Shown here in pieces: positions 1-6,416 of a stretch of 6,820 nt of DNA. The stretch lies in the NCBI GenBank assembly GCA_012799115.1, contig JAAZLY010000192.1, forward strand, positions 1 through 6,820, read 5' to 3'. A program made the position numbers and the translations under genes. Source of the stretch: Bacillota bacterium. Lineage in GTDB: Bacteria > Bacillota > Limnochordia > Darwinibacteriales > Darwinibacteriaceae. A model generated the notes under the pieces. That model was given only the letters and a program-made list of their open reading frames with translations. It ran no database searches and was not told the origin of the DNA. Every line of letters begins with the position of its first letter. Position 1 is the stretch's first letter.

Positions 1-399
1 ACAATCACCGCAGTTGTAGCGATGGCCATCTCCGTTTCCATCATTGTTACCATTATGATGATGCACACAGGCTTTAAAGAAGTGGATGCCAATCAGATCA
101 AACTGGTTCGGACCTTTGGCGGTACCAAGGGGCAGGTCCTCAGTAAGGTCGTCATTCCTGCAAGTGTCCCTACCATGATTGCAGCCCTCAAAGTCAATGT
201 GGGATTATCCCTTGTGGGAACAATTGTTGGCGAGTTTTTGGCCTCCAAAGCAGGTCTTGGCTATCTGATCATCTACGGCGGTCAAGTATTCAATATGTCC
301 TTGGTCATGGCCAGTGTCTTGCTTCTCTTGGTCGTTTCGGTCATCCTCTACTACGCGGTCTCCCTCTTGGAGGATAGAGTGAGCAGAGGAGGAGCCTAG
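1..399 (+). CDS. ABC importer permease, SsuC/TauC/ThiX-like (3' end, partial)
   Basis: This is the C-terminal 132 residues of a permease; the reading frame is open from base 1, so the true start lies upstream. It shows the cytoplasmic coupling (EAA-type) loop of binding-protein-dependent permeases: an acidic stretch, then RTFGG, then KVVIPASVP, followed by a hydrophobic segment. The later GEFLASKAGLGYLI segment and a final membrane helix (MASVLLLLVVSVILYYAV) are typical of the NitT/TauT group, which imports nitrate, taurine, alkanesulfonates or thiamine-pyrimidine precursors. The protein would sit in the cytoplasmic membrane and pair with an ATPase and a substrate-binding lipoprotein, presumably encoded upstream. 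The substrate cannot be decided from this fragment. It ends its operon, because a strong terminator follows 15 bases after the stop. The family call is firm and the substrate is open. Confidence 0.88.
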   Translation, partial: TITAVVAMAISVSIIVTIMMMHTGFKEVDANQIKLVRTFGGTKGQVLSKVVIPASVPTMIAALKVNVGLSLVGTIVGEFLASKAGLGYLIIYGGQVFNMSLVMASVLLLLVVSVILYYAVSLLEDRVSRGGA

Positions 400-414
400 T
401 TCAAATGTTACTCT

Positions 415-444
415 GCCCTGGGGCCAGGCCCTGGGGCTCTTTTT
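415..444 (+). terminator. Intrinsic terminator after the permease gene
   Basis: Bases 415-423 (GCCCTGGGG) pair with 429-437 (CCCTGGGGC) in a 9-bp stem. It has seven G-C pairs and two central G-U wobbles, closed by a 5-base CCAGG loop. TCTTTTT follows directly at 438-444. This is the classical rho-independent layout, and it separates the importer operon from the oxidoreductase/exporter cluster. Confidence 0.85.
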
Positions 445-466
445 GTTACCTGAAATATGCAGGGAT

Positions 467-497
467 TTGATTTACAGACGAGAATTTGTTTTAAGAT
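467..497 (+). promoter_or_regulatory. Weak candidate sigma-A promoter for the 520-6304 cluster
   Basis: A promoter is expected between the terminator at 444 and the gene at 520. The best -10 match is TAAGAT at 492-497 (4 of 6). It pairs either with TTTACA at 471-476, which is a good -35 but only 15 bases away, or with TTGATT at 467-472, which is a weaker -35 at 19 bases. Neither spacing is ideal, so position is suggested mostly by context. No clear operator palindrome is seen here. Confidence 0.3.
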
Positions 498-507
498 CCG
501 AAAAGAT

Positions 508-516
508 GAGGTGATC
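508..516 (+). promoter_or_regulatory. Strong ribosome binding site for the first oxidoreductase
   Basis: GAGGTGATC is a nine-base match to the complement of the 16S rRNA 3' end. Its GAGG core lies 8 bases before the ATG at 520, which fixes that start and points to efficient translation of the first gene of the cluster. Confidence 0.8.
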
Positions 517-519
517 TAG

Positions 520-1494
520 ATGATTCGAGTGGGAATCGTTGGTTATGGTACCATAGGTCGGTTACATGCTCAGGCTTGGCAAGAAGTCCCAGGTTCTAAA
601 CTTGCTGTTGTGGCCGATTGTGACGCTGCAAGTCTTGAGAAAGCTCAAAACGACTGGAACTTGCCGGCTGTGGCCAGTGTGGATGAGATGCTAGAGAAGT
701 ATGATGTAGATCTCATTGATATTTGTGTCCCGACCCCGCTTCATGAGTCGGTCATGCGCAGGGCTATCGAAGGTGACAAGCATGTCTTTTGCGAAAAGCC
801 TTTAGCTCGTTCCCTCGAGGAAGGACAGCGGATGGTAGAGTTAAGTTCGGGGTACCAACAGAAGGTTGGTATCGGACATGTAGTGCGCTTTACACCGGCT
901 TACCAGAAGATGCGCCAAAGCATCAAGGATGGCGAAGTGGGAGAGCCAGGTGTCATTCGTACGTTTAGAGGTGGGAGCCAGTTTCCCATGGGCTATCAGA
1001 ACTGGTTCGCTGACTTTGATCAGAGCGGGGGAGTTATCCTTGACCTATTGATCCACGATCTGGACTATTGCCGTTGGCTCTTTGGCGATGTAGAGAGAGT
1101 GTATGCTCAGAGCACCAGGGGGCGAGCAGAGGAGCAGTTAGAACATGCGATGATCGTCCTTCGCTTCAAGAATGGAGTCATCGGACATGTTGAGGGTAGC
1201 TGGACCAATTTCCCTGGACAGTTCTACACCAGAGTCGAGATGGCTGGCACCAATGGTCTGATCTCCTTCGATAGCCGCAGCACCGAACCTATTCGCACGA
1301 TGACTGCTGCAGGTGTAAGACTTCAGGTCGGGCCGACAGCTGTGAACCCCTATGCCTTAGAACTATTGGATATGGTGGAGGCCATCAAAGAGGACAGAGA
1401 GCCCTTGATTACGCCCCACGATGCCTATGAGACCTTAAACGTAGCTTTGGCAGCCCTTGAATCAGTTCGCACAGGCCAAGTTGTCAAACTCTAG
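520..1494 (+). CDS. Gfo/Idh/MocA-family NAD(P)-dependent oxidoreductase (first of tandem pair)
   Basis: A 324-residue cytoplasmic dehydrogenase, full length for the family. The N-terminal Rossmann domain opens with a classical GxGxxG dinucleotide-binding motif (GYGTIG, residues 8-13). The family's EKP motif is at 92-94, with Lys93 the expected catalytic/cofactor-contacting lysine. The substrate domain carries GGVILDLLIHD with Asp175 and His179, the usual D-x3-H active-site pair. Members oxidise or reduce hydroxyl/keto groups on sugars, inositols and related polyols using NAD(H) or NADP(H). The exact substrate cannot be read here; an inositol 2-dehydrogenase-like or sugar dehydrogenase activity is possible. 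Its stop lies 12 bases before the GTG of a second, related oxidoreductase, so the two are probably co-translated and may act in sequence or as partners. It is the first gene of a probable four-gene operon. Family confidence is high, specific function low. Confidence 0.93.
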   Translation: MIRVGIVGYGTIGRLHAQAWQEVPGSKLAVVADCDAASLEKAQNDWNLPAVASVDEMLEKYDVDLIDICVPTPLHESVMRRAIEGDKHVFCEKPLARSLEEGQRMVELSSGYQQKVGIGHVVRFTPAYQKMRQSIKDGEVGEPGVIRTFRGGSQFPMGYQNWFADFDQSGGVILDLLIHDLDYCRWLFGDVERVYAQSTRGRAEEQLEHAMIVLRFKNGVIGHVEGSWTNFPGQFYTRVEMAGTNGLISFDSRSTEPIRTMTAAGVRLQVGPTAVNPYALELLDMVEAIKEDREPLITPHDAYETLNVALAALESVRTGQVVKL

Positions 1495-1506
1495 GGAGGG
1501 AATATT

Positions 1507-2487
1507 GTGACCGTTAAAATAGGATTTCTCAGCCTAGCCCATATGCACGCCCATAGTTATGCCCGTGCCCTGCAAAACCGAACGGATTGTTCCTTAGTGG
1601 GCGTCTATGATCCCGATCAAAAGCGGGGAGAGGCGGGTGCCAAGGGGATGAATACGACATTCTACTCCGACCCCCTTGAGCTTTTGGCCCAGGTAGACGC
1701 CGTGATCATCTGCTCTGAGAACAACCGGCACCGTGAGTTCACCGAACTTGCGGCAGAGCATGGTTGCCACATACTTTGCGAAAAGCCCATCGCGACAACA
1801 CTAGAAGATGGCCAGGCTATGATCGAAGCCTGCCAGAAACATAATGTTAAGCTCCAAATCGCTTTTCCCGTACGTTTTGCCACTCCAGTAATGCGGGTTA
1901 AGGAAATGCTCGATCAAGGGCAAATCGGAGATGTTTTAGCCATCACCGGTACGAACCATGGTCAAATGCCAGGTGGTTGGTTTGTCGATCCAGTTCTCGC
2001 AGGTGGCGGTGCAGTTATGGATCATACCGTCCATGTTGTAGACCTAATTCGCTGGTTCTTGGGCAAGGAGTTTGTCTCCGTCTATGCAGAGGTGGACCAA
2101 ATGCTCTGGGATGTAGATATTGATGATTGCGGCATGCTAAGTATGGAGATGGAAGGCGGGATCATTGTCACGCAAGATCCGAGCTGGTCAAGGCCGAGAA
2201 CCAATCCTACTTGGGGTGATGTCACTTTGGAGATCACTGGTACCAAGGGAGTGATCCAGCTCGATGCCTTTGCACAGAACTTTATGGTCTATGATGATGA
2301 AAAGAAAAAGGTATCTCAACGTTCCTTCGCCGAGGATATGGATTCTGGCCTTATTGACGTTTTCATCACCATGATCAAGGAGAACCGGGAGCCAAGCATT
2401 ACAGGCTATGACGGGCTAAAGGCTCTTGAAGTGGCACTTGCAGCCTATGAATCTGCTCGCCTGAAGAAACCCATCCCGATCAACTGA
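1507..2487 (+). CDS. Gfo/Idh/MocA-family oxidoreductase with atypical Rossmann motif (second of tandem pair)
   Basis: A 326-residue protein starting at GTG, preceded by GGGAGGG at 1494-1500, six bases upstream and overlapping the last base of the previous stop. It keeps the family's EKP motif (92-94, Lys93) and the D-x3-H pair (Asp172, His176, within GGGAVMDHTVH), so the active site appears intact. The cofactor loop is unusual: where its neighbour has GxGxxG, this protein has SLAHMH (residues 9-14) in a GFLSLAHMHAHSY context. The Rossmann fold should remain, but the dinucleotide phosphates would be bound without the usual glycines. It is alignable along its length with the upstream gene, so an old duplication or recruitment of two family members is likely. 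The substrate is unknown, presumably sugar- or polyol-like from the family. Twenty-four bases separate it from the exporter genes. Confidence 0.92.
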   Translation: MTVKIGFLSLAHMHAHSYARALQNRTDCSLVGVYDPDQKRGEAGAKGMNTTFYSDPLELLAQVDAVIICSENNRHREFTELAAEHGCHILCEKPIATTLEDGQAMIEACQKHNVKLQIAFPVRFATPVMRVKEMLDQGQIGDVLAITGTNHGQMPGGWFVDPVLAGGGAVMDHTVHVVDLIRWFLGKEFVSVYAEVDQMLWDVDIDDCGMLSMEMEGGIIVTQDPSWSRPRTNPTWGDVTLEITGTKGVIQLDAFAQNFMVYDDEKKKVSQRSFAEDMDSGLIDVFITMIKENREPSITGYDGLKALEVALAAYESARLKKPIPIN

Positions 2488-2500
2488 ACGACTAGAGCAT

Positions 2501-2510
2501 AGGGTAGGGG
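2501..2510 (+). promoter_or_regulatory. Ribosome binding site for the first exporter subunit
   Basis: AGGGTAGGGG lies directly before the GTG at 2512, with the AGGG at 2501-2504 at a suitable 7-base distance. A very similar AGGGTAAGGG precedes the second exporter gene. The site supports the GTG start, since no ATG in this frame lies close to a comparable purine-rich block. Confidence 0.5.
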
Positions 2511-2511
2511 A

Positions 2512-4272
2512 GTGAATGTTATTAAGAGTTTCTTACGACTAAAGGACTTTCTGTTAGAACACAAACGTTATTACTTCCTGGGCATTGGTTCACTACTCTT
2601 GACCAACCTAGCCCAGTTAATTATCCCAAAACTGTTGGGCAATTTGACCGATCTTGTGGCCTCGGGTGACTTTGCCCGAGGCGATCTTCTCGCCTTTCTC
2701 GTACGCTTTGTCTTGCTTTCCTTAGTGATCGCCCTCTTCCGTTATTATTGGAGGATCAATATTATGGGCACAGCACGCAAAATGGAATACACATTGCGGA
2801 ACATGCTGTTTGAGCATCTACAAGGACTATCTACCGATTTCTTTAACCATCACAAGACAGGCGATCTAATGGCCCACGCCACCAACGATATTCACGCTGT
2901 ACGTATGGCCTTAGGACCAGGTATCGTTAGCTCTGTCGATGCGCTCTTCTTAACCAGCGTAATCGTTATTATGATGGCCCGAACCATTAGTCTCAAACTG
3001 ACCTTAGTTGCCTTGTTGCCATTACCGATTATGGTCTTAGTGTCTGTTGGTTTTGGTCGAGTGATTCATGGCCGGTTTCGGCGCGTGCAGGAGGCTTTCT
3101 CCGACCTCACGGATCGAGTGCAAGAAAACTTCTCTGGCATTCGAGTGATTAAAGGTTTCGCTAGGGAAAAGAGTGAAGAAGAACGCTTCCGTGAAGTCAA
3201 TGAGTACAATGTCGCCAAGAACATGGATCTCGTCCGAATCCATGCTCTGTTTCATCCCCTCGTTGGTTACCTTGCGGCACTCAGCTTTATCATTGTCCTT
3301 GGTTATGGAGGCACTTTGGTCCTAGACGGTTCCATTACCATTGGTGACTTTGTTGCCTTCAACAGCTATCTGGGTATGCTCACTTGGCCGGTGATGGCCA
3401 TTGGCTGGGGGATGAACATGATTCAAAGGGGCAAAGCATCCATGGATCGTCTCAACGACATCCTTTGCCAGCGCTCTGAGATTACCGATCCGCCTAGTGG
3501 CGGAGCGTTGCCAAGACTCGGGGGCAAGATCGAATTTCGCGATCTTTCTTTCCGCTATCCCATGTCAGCGGCGCCCGTCTTGAAAGGCATTAATGCTACC
3601 ATTTTACCTGGACAAGTAGTGGGAATTCTGGGGCGAACCGGCTCTGGCAAGACCACTCTCCTTAATCTGATTGTCAGAATGTACAATGTAGAGCCAGGTA
3701 TGCTCAAACTCGATGATGTGGATATCGATCAGGTATCCCTTGAAGTCCTGCGGGATCAGATTGGCTATGTGCCCCAAGACAGTTTTCTGTTTTCTGCCAC
3801 CATCCGGGAGAACATCGATTTTTCCGCAACGGGAGCAGATCTAGACAAGGTGAGTGAGTACGCTAAGATCGCCCAAGTCTACGACAACATTGTCGAGTTT
3901 CCGAAGCAGTTTGATACAGTGGTCGGTGAGCGGGGAGTCACCCTCTCAGGTGGGCAGAAGCAACGAATTTCCATTGCCCGGGCTTTGATCAAAGAACCCC
4001 AAGTCCTGATTATGGATGATAGTCTCTCTGCCGTCGATACAGAGACGGAGGAGGCCATCTTGCAGAATCTCAAGCGAGTGTTTCCTGGTAAGACAGTGAT
4101 CATTGTCTCCCACCGGATCTCTACCTTGCAGGGGGCCGATCAGATTCTAGTCCTCGAGGAAGGGCAGATCACCCAGAGAGGCAACCATGATCAACTCGTT
4201 GTCGAAGATGGATTATACAAAGAGTTGTACCAGAAACAGCTCCTTGAGGAGCAAATTGAAAGCGTCAGCTAA
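2512..4272 (+). CDS. Heterodimeric ABC exporter half-transporter, BmrC/YheI- or LmrC-like (degenerate Walker B)
   Basis: A 586-residue membrane protein fusing a six-helix exporter domain (about residues 20-305) to a C-terminal ATPase domain (about 338-575). The ATPase has A-loop Tyr349, Walker A GRTGSGKT (374-381), Q-loop Gln422, an intact LSGGQ signature (478-482), Walker B ending Asp502, D-loop SAVD (506-509) and H-loop His534. The residue after Walker B, normally the catalytic Glu, is Asp503 (MDDSLSAVD). This substitution is typical of the BmrC/LmrC-side subunit of Firmicute multidrug exporters. The length is close to B. subtilis BmrC. It should pair with the next gene's product in the cytoplasmic membrane, giving its LSGGQ to the competent site and its Walker motifs to the degenerate one. 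Known relatives export drugs and other amphipathic compounds; the natural substrate here is unknown. The start is GTG, and it probably shares a transcript with the oxidoreductases. Confidence 0.93.
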   Translation: MNVIKSFLRLKDFLLEHKRYYFLGIGSLLLTNLAQLIIPKLLGNLTDLVASGDFARGDLLAFLVRFVLLSLVIALFRYYWRINIMGTARKMEYTLRNMLFEHLQGLSTDFFNHHKTGDLMAHATNDIHAVRMALGPGIVSSVDALFLTSVIVIMMARTISLKLTLVALLPLPIMVLVSVGFGRVIHGRFRRVQEAFSDLTDRVQENFSGIRVIKGFAREKSEEERFREVNEYNVAKNMDLVRIHALFHPLVGYLAALSFIIVLGYGGTLVLDGSITIGDFVAFNSYLGMLTWPVMAIGWGMNMIQRGKASMDRLNDILCQRSEITDPPSGGALPRLGGKIEFRDLSFRYPMSAAPVLKGINATILPGQVVGILGRTGSGKTTLLNLIVRMYNVEPGMLKLDDVDIDQVSLEVLRDQIGYVPQDSFLFSATIRENIDFSATGADLDKVSEYAKIAQVYDNIVEFPKQFDTVVGERGVTLSGGQKQRISIARALIKEPQVLIMDDSLSAVDTETEEAILQNLKRVFPGKTVIIVSHRISTLQGADQILVLEEGQITQRGNHDQLVVEDGLYKELYQKQLLEEQIESVS

Positions 4273-4289
4273 AGGGTAAGGGTAGGTGA
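4273..4289 (+). promoter_or_regulatory. Ribosome binding region with two possible starts for the second exporter subunit
   Basis: Right after the previous TAA the sequence reads AGGGTAAGGGTAGGTGA. AGGG at 4273-4276 is 9 bases from the GTG at 4286, and AAGGG at 4278-4282 is only 3 bases away. The AGGTGA at 4284-4289 would also suit the in-frame TTG at 4295. The choice changes the protein by three residues only. GTG at 4286 is preferred because both neighbouring genes also use GTG with similar spacing. Confidence 0.45.
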
Positions 4290-6304
4290 GAGAGTTGGAT
4301 CATTTTCAGGAAGAACAAACCCTAGGTAAAGCGTACGACGCCCGCTTAATGCGGCGTCTATTGAAGTATGCCAAACCCTATTGGGCCTTAATTGCACTTT
4401 GTGTGGTATTACTCCTGGCCATTGCCGTAACGGATCTGGCCAGACCTTACCTTGTAAAGGTAGCCATTGATGATCATATCCTAGGTTCAAACATTTCCTA
4501 TGTTCAAGTAGAGGCAGGGGTAGAGGACGAAGAGCTGATTTCCGTACAAGGCTATACCCTAAGAAGGGTCAAGAATGCGTCCGATGCAGAAGATGTGCTC
4601 CGTTTTGAACTGGCCCGCCAAGGTGACCAGCAACTCCTGCGGAGCGTCACAGGCGATCTTGTTTTGACACTCTCCCCTGAGGAAGTTCGTGAGCTGCGTG
4701 GCATCGATCGTGCAGCCATCTTACGCCTTGGGATCGTCTTACTGATTGTTGTCTCCCTTGGTTTTGTCCTTAACTACATCCAGGCTTATGCCCTCCAGTT
4801 TACAGGGCAGCGCATCGTTTTCGATATCCGCCGTGACATCTTTAACCATTTGCAGCGCCTGGCCTTGGCCTTTTTTGATGGCAATCCAGTGGGGCGCTTG
4901 GTAACCAGGGTCACCAATGATACGCAGAACCTGCATGAGATGTATACGGCGGTCTTGGTCAATCTTTTCAAAGACATTTTTATGATTCTTGGAATCATTG
5001 TTGTCATGTTCCGTTTGAATGTGCGGTTGGCTTTAGTATCCTTGGCAACGCTTCCCCTCATTGTGGTCTTGACAGCAATCTTCCGCTTGAAGGCCAGAGC
5101 AGCCTACCGGGAAACCAGGGTGCGGCTAGCGCGCATTAATGCAAACTTCGCCGAGAATATCTCAGGTATGCGGCTCGTACAGATCTTTCGGCAGGAAAAG
5201 CGGAAGTTCAAAGAGTTTGACGAGGTCAACTCCAGCCACTTCCGGGCTAGCATGCGGGAACTCAGAGTCTTCGCAGTCTTTAGACCTTCCATAGAACTTG
5301 TGTATTCACTGGCTATGGCTCTCTTGATCTGGGTTGGCGGGGGACAAGTGGTACAGGGAGCAATCGATTTTGGTGTTCTCTACGCCTTTGTGAACTATAT
5401 TGAGCTCTTCTTTAGGCCCATCAATGACTTGACAGAAAAGTACAATATCATGCAGGCCTCGATGGCTTCAGCGGAACGAATCTTCTTGATTCTAGATGAA
5501 GAACCGGCTATTGCAGATGTAGCCAATCCCTTGCCTATGGGTGAGGTGAAAGGACATATCGAGTTTCGAAACGTTTGGTTTGCCTATGTGGGGGAAGAGT
5601 GGGTCTTACGGGATGTATCCTTCACAGTGGAACCAGGTCAGACCATCGCTTTTGTGGGAGCCACCGGTGCAGGAAAGTCCACCATCATGAATCTACTTTC
5701 GCGCTTTTATGACATCCAAAAGGGGCAGATTCTGATTGACGGTAAGGATATCAAGGAGCTCAATATCGAAGAACTGCGGCGCAATGTGGGCCTTGTGATG
5801 CAGGACGTCTTTATGTTTTCAGGAACCATCGGGGAGAATATCCGCCTGAACAATCCTGCCATTGACAAGGAACGAGTGGAACGTGTGGCCAGGCATGTCA
5901 ATGCCCATCACTTTATTGATGCCTTGCCTAAAAAGTATGATGAACCTGTCACCGAACGAGGTTCGACGCTCTCTGCAGGGCAAAGACAGCTGATTGCTTT
6001 TGCCCGCGCCTTGGCTTACGATCCAGCCATTCTCATTCTAGATGAGGCGACCGCGAATATTGACACAGAGACCGAGATGCTAATCCAAGATGCATTGCCA
6101 CGTCTCTTGGCTGGACGAACCAGTTTGGTTGTAGCCCACCGCCTATCTACGATCCAAGATGCAGATAAGATCATCGTCTTGCATCGGGGGAAGATCCGCG
6201 AACAAGGTACACATCAGGAACTCCTTGCAGAAAAGGGATTATACCACAATCTCTTCCTGTTGCAGTATAAGGAAGACTTTAGTGAAACAGGGGGAGCCAG
6301 CTAG
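4286..6304 (+). CDS. Heterodimeric ABC exporter half-transporter, BmrD/YheH- or LmrD-like, with extracellular insert
   Basis: A 672-residue partner of the preceding subunit, close in length to B. subtilis BmrD. TM1 is about 33-56. A hydrophilic, acidic insert (about 66-140) follows before TM2 (about 144-168), matching the extracellular domain that marks the BmrD/LmrD side of these exporters. The remaining helices run to about 380. The ATPase domain shows A-loop Tyr434, Walker A GATGAGKS (458-465), Q-loop Gln506, Walker B ILILDE with Asp586 and catalytic Glu587, and H-loop His618. The signature is LSAGQ (562-566), followed by RQL rather than QR. So it supplies the catalytic Glu to the competent ATP site and the altered signature to the degenerate one, complementing the upstream subunit. 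It starts 13 bases after the previous stop, suggesting translational coupling that would help equal production. The start is GTG (4286); TTG at 4295 is possible. The transported compound is unknown. Confidence 0.94.
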   Translation: MRELDHFQEEQTLGKAYDARLMRRLLKYAKPYWALIALCVVLLLAIAVTDLARPYLVKVAIDDHILGSNISYVQVEAGVEDEELISVQGYTLRRVKNASDAEDVLRFELARQGDQQLLRSVTGDLVLTLSPEEVRELRGIDRAAILRLGIVLLIVVSLGFVLNYIQAYALQFTGQRIVFDIRRDIFNHLQRLALAFFDGNPVGRLVTRVTNDTQNLHEMYTAVLVNLFKDIFMILGIIVVMFRLNVRLALVSLATLPLIVVLTAIFRLKARAAYRETRVRLARINANFAENISGMRLVQIFRQEKRKFKEFDEVNSSHFRASMRELRVFAVFRPSIELVYSLAMALLIWVGGGQVVQGAIDFGVLYAFVNYIELFFRPINDLTEKYNIMQASMASAERIFLILDEEPAIADVANPLPMGEVKGHIEFRNVWFAYVGEEWVLRDVSFTVEPGQTIAFVGATGAGKSTIMNLLSRFYDIQKGQILIDGKDIKELNIEELRRNVGLVMQDVFMFSGTIGENIRLNNPAIDKERVERVARHVNAHHFIDALPKKYDEPVTERGSTLSAGQRQLIAFARALAYDPAILILDEATANIDTETEMLIQDALPRLLAGRTSLVVAHRLSTIQDADKIIVLHRGKIREQGTHQELLAEKGLYHNLFLLQYKEDFSETGGAS

Positions 6305-6329
6305 TCCCGAAAAAAGCGGACAGTTTTTT
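6301..6329 (+). terminator. Probable intrinsic terminator of the oxidoreductase/exporter cluster
   Basis: The arm CTAGTCCCG (6301-6309) pairs with CGGACAG (6317-6323) in seven base pairs, with A6303 and C6308 bulged and an AAAAAAG loop. Six T residues (6324-6329) follow at once. The hairpin begins in the stop codon of the exporter gene. The bulges and modest stem make it weaker than the terminator at 415-444, so some readthrough into the purine permease gene is possible. Confidence 0.55.
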
Positions 6330-6398
6330 GATAATCTGGCAGGAATTGTCGGCTTCGCGCCGAATGATAATGCTGGAAGTTTAAAAAACTATTGCTTT

Positions 6399-6406
6399 AA
6401 GGAGGA
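6399..6406 (+). promoter_or_regulatory. Ribosome binding site for the purine permease gene
   Basis: AAGGAGGA is a near-perfect Shine-Dalgarno core. It ends 10 bases before the ATG at 6417, slightly long but acceptable, and there is no competing start between. Confidence 0.75.
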
Positions 6407-6416
6407 ACTAGAACAA

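Noticed and set aside
1662..1883. Open frame on the - strand inside the second oxidoreductase gene
   Set aside because: It is fully nested opposite a clear family gene, has no recognisable motifs and no convincing start signal. The other - strand frames within 3037-5901 were rejected for the same reason.
4269..4490. Open frame on the - strand across the junction of the two exporter genes
   Set aside because: It overlaps the start of a well-supported exporter gene on the other strand and has no family features.
6360..6371. PurR box-like CCGAATGATAAT
   Set aside because: It shares only the CCGAA core with the PurBox consensus and lacks a paired second box, so it is too weak to annotate.
6378..6390. 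Inverted repeat AGTTT-AAA-AAACT
   Set aside because: It has five mostly A-T pairs and a 3-base loop in an A/T-rich stretch. It is unstable as RNA and expected by chance.
6330..6416. Purine riboswitch upstream of the purine permease
   Set aside because: Such switches often precede purine permease genes in Firmicutes, but the conserved three-way junction and loop sequences are not visible and the leader is short. A covariance-model search would settle it.
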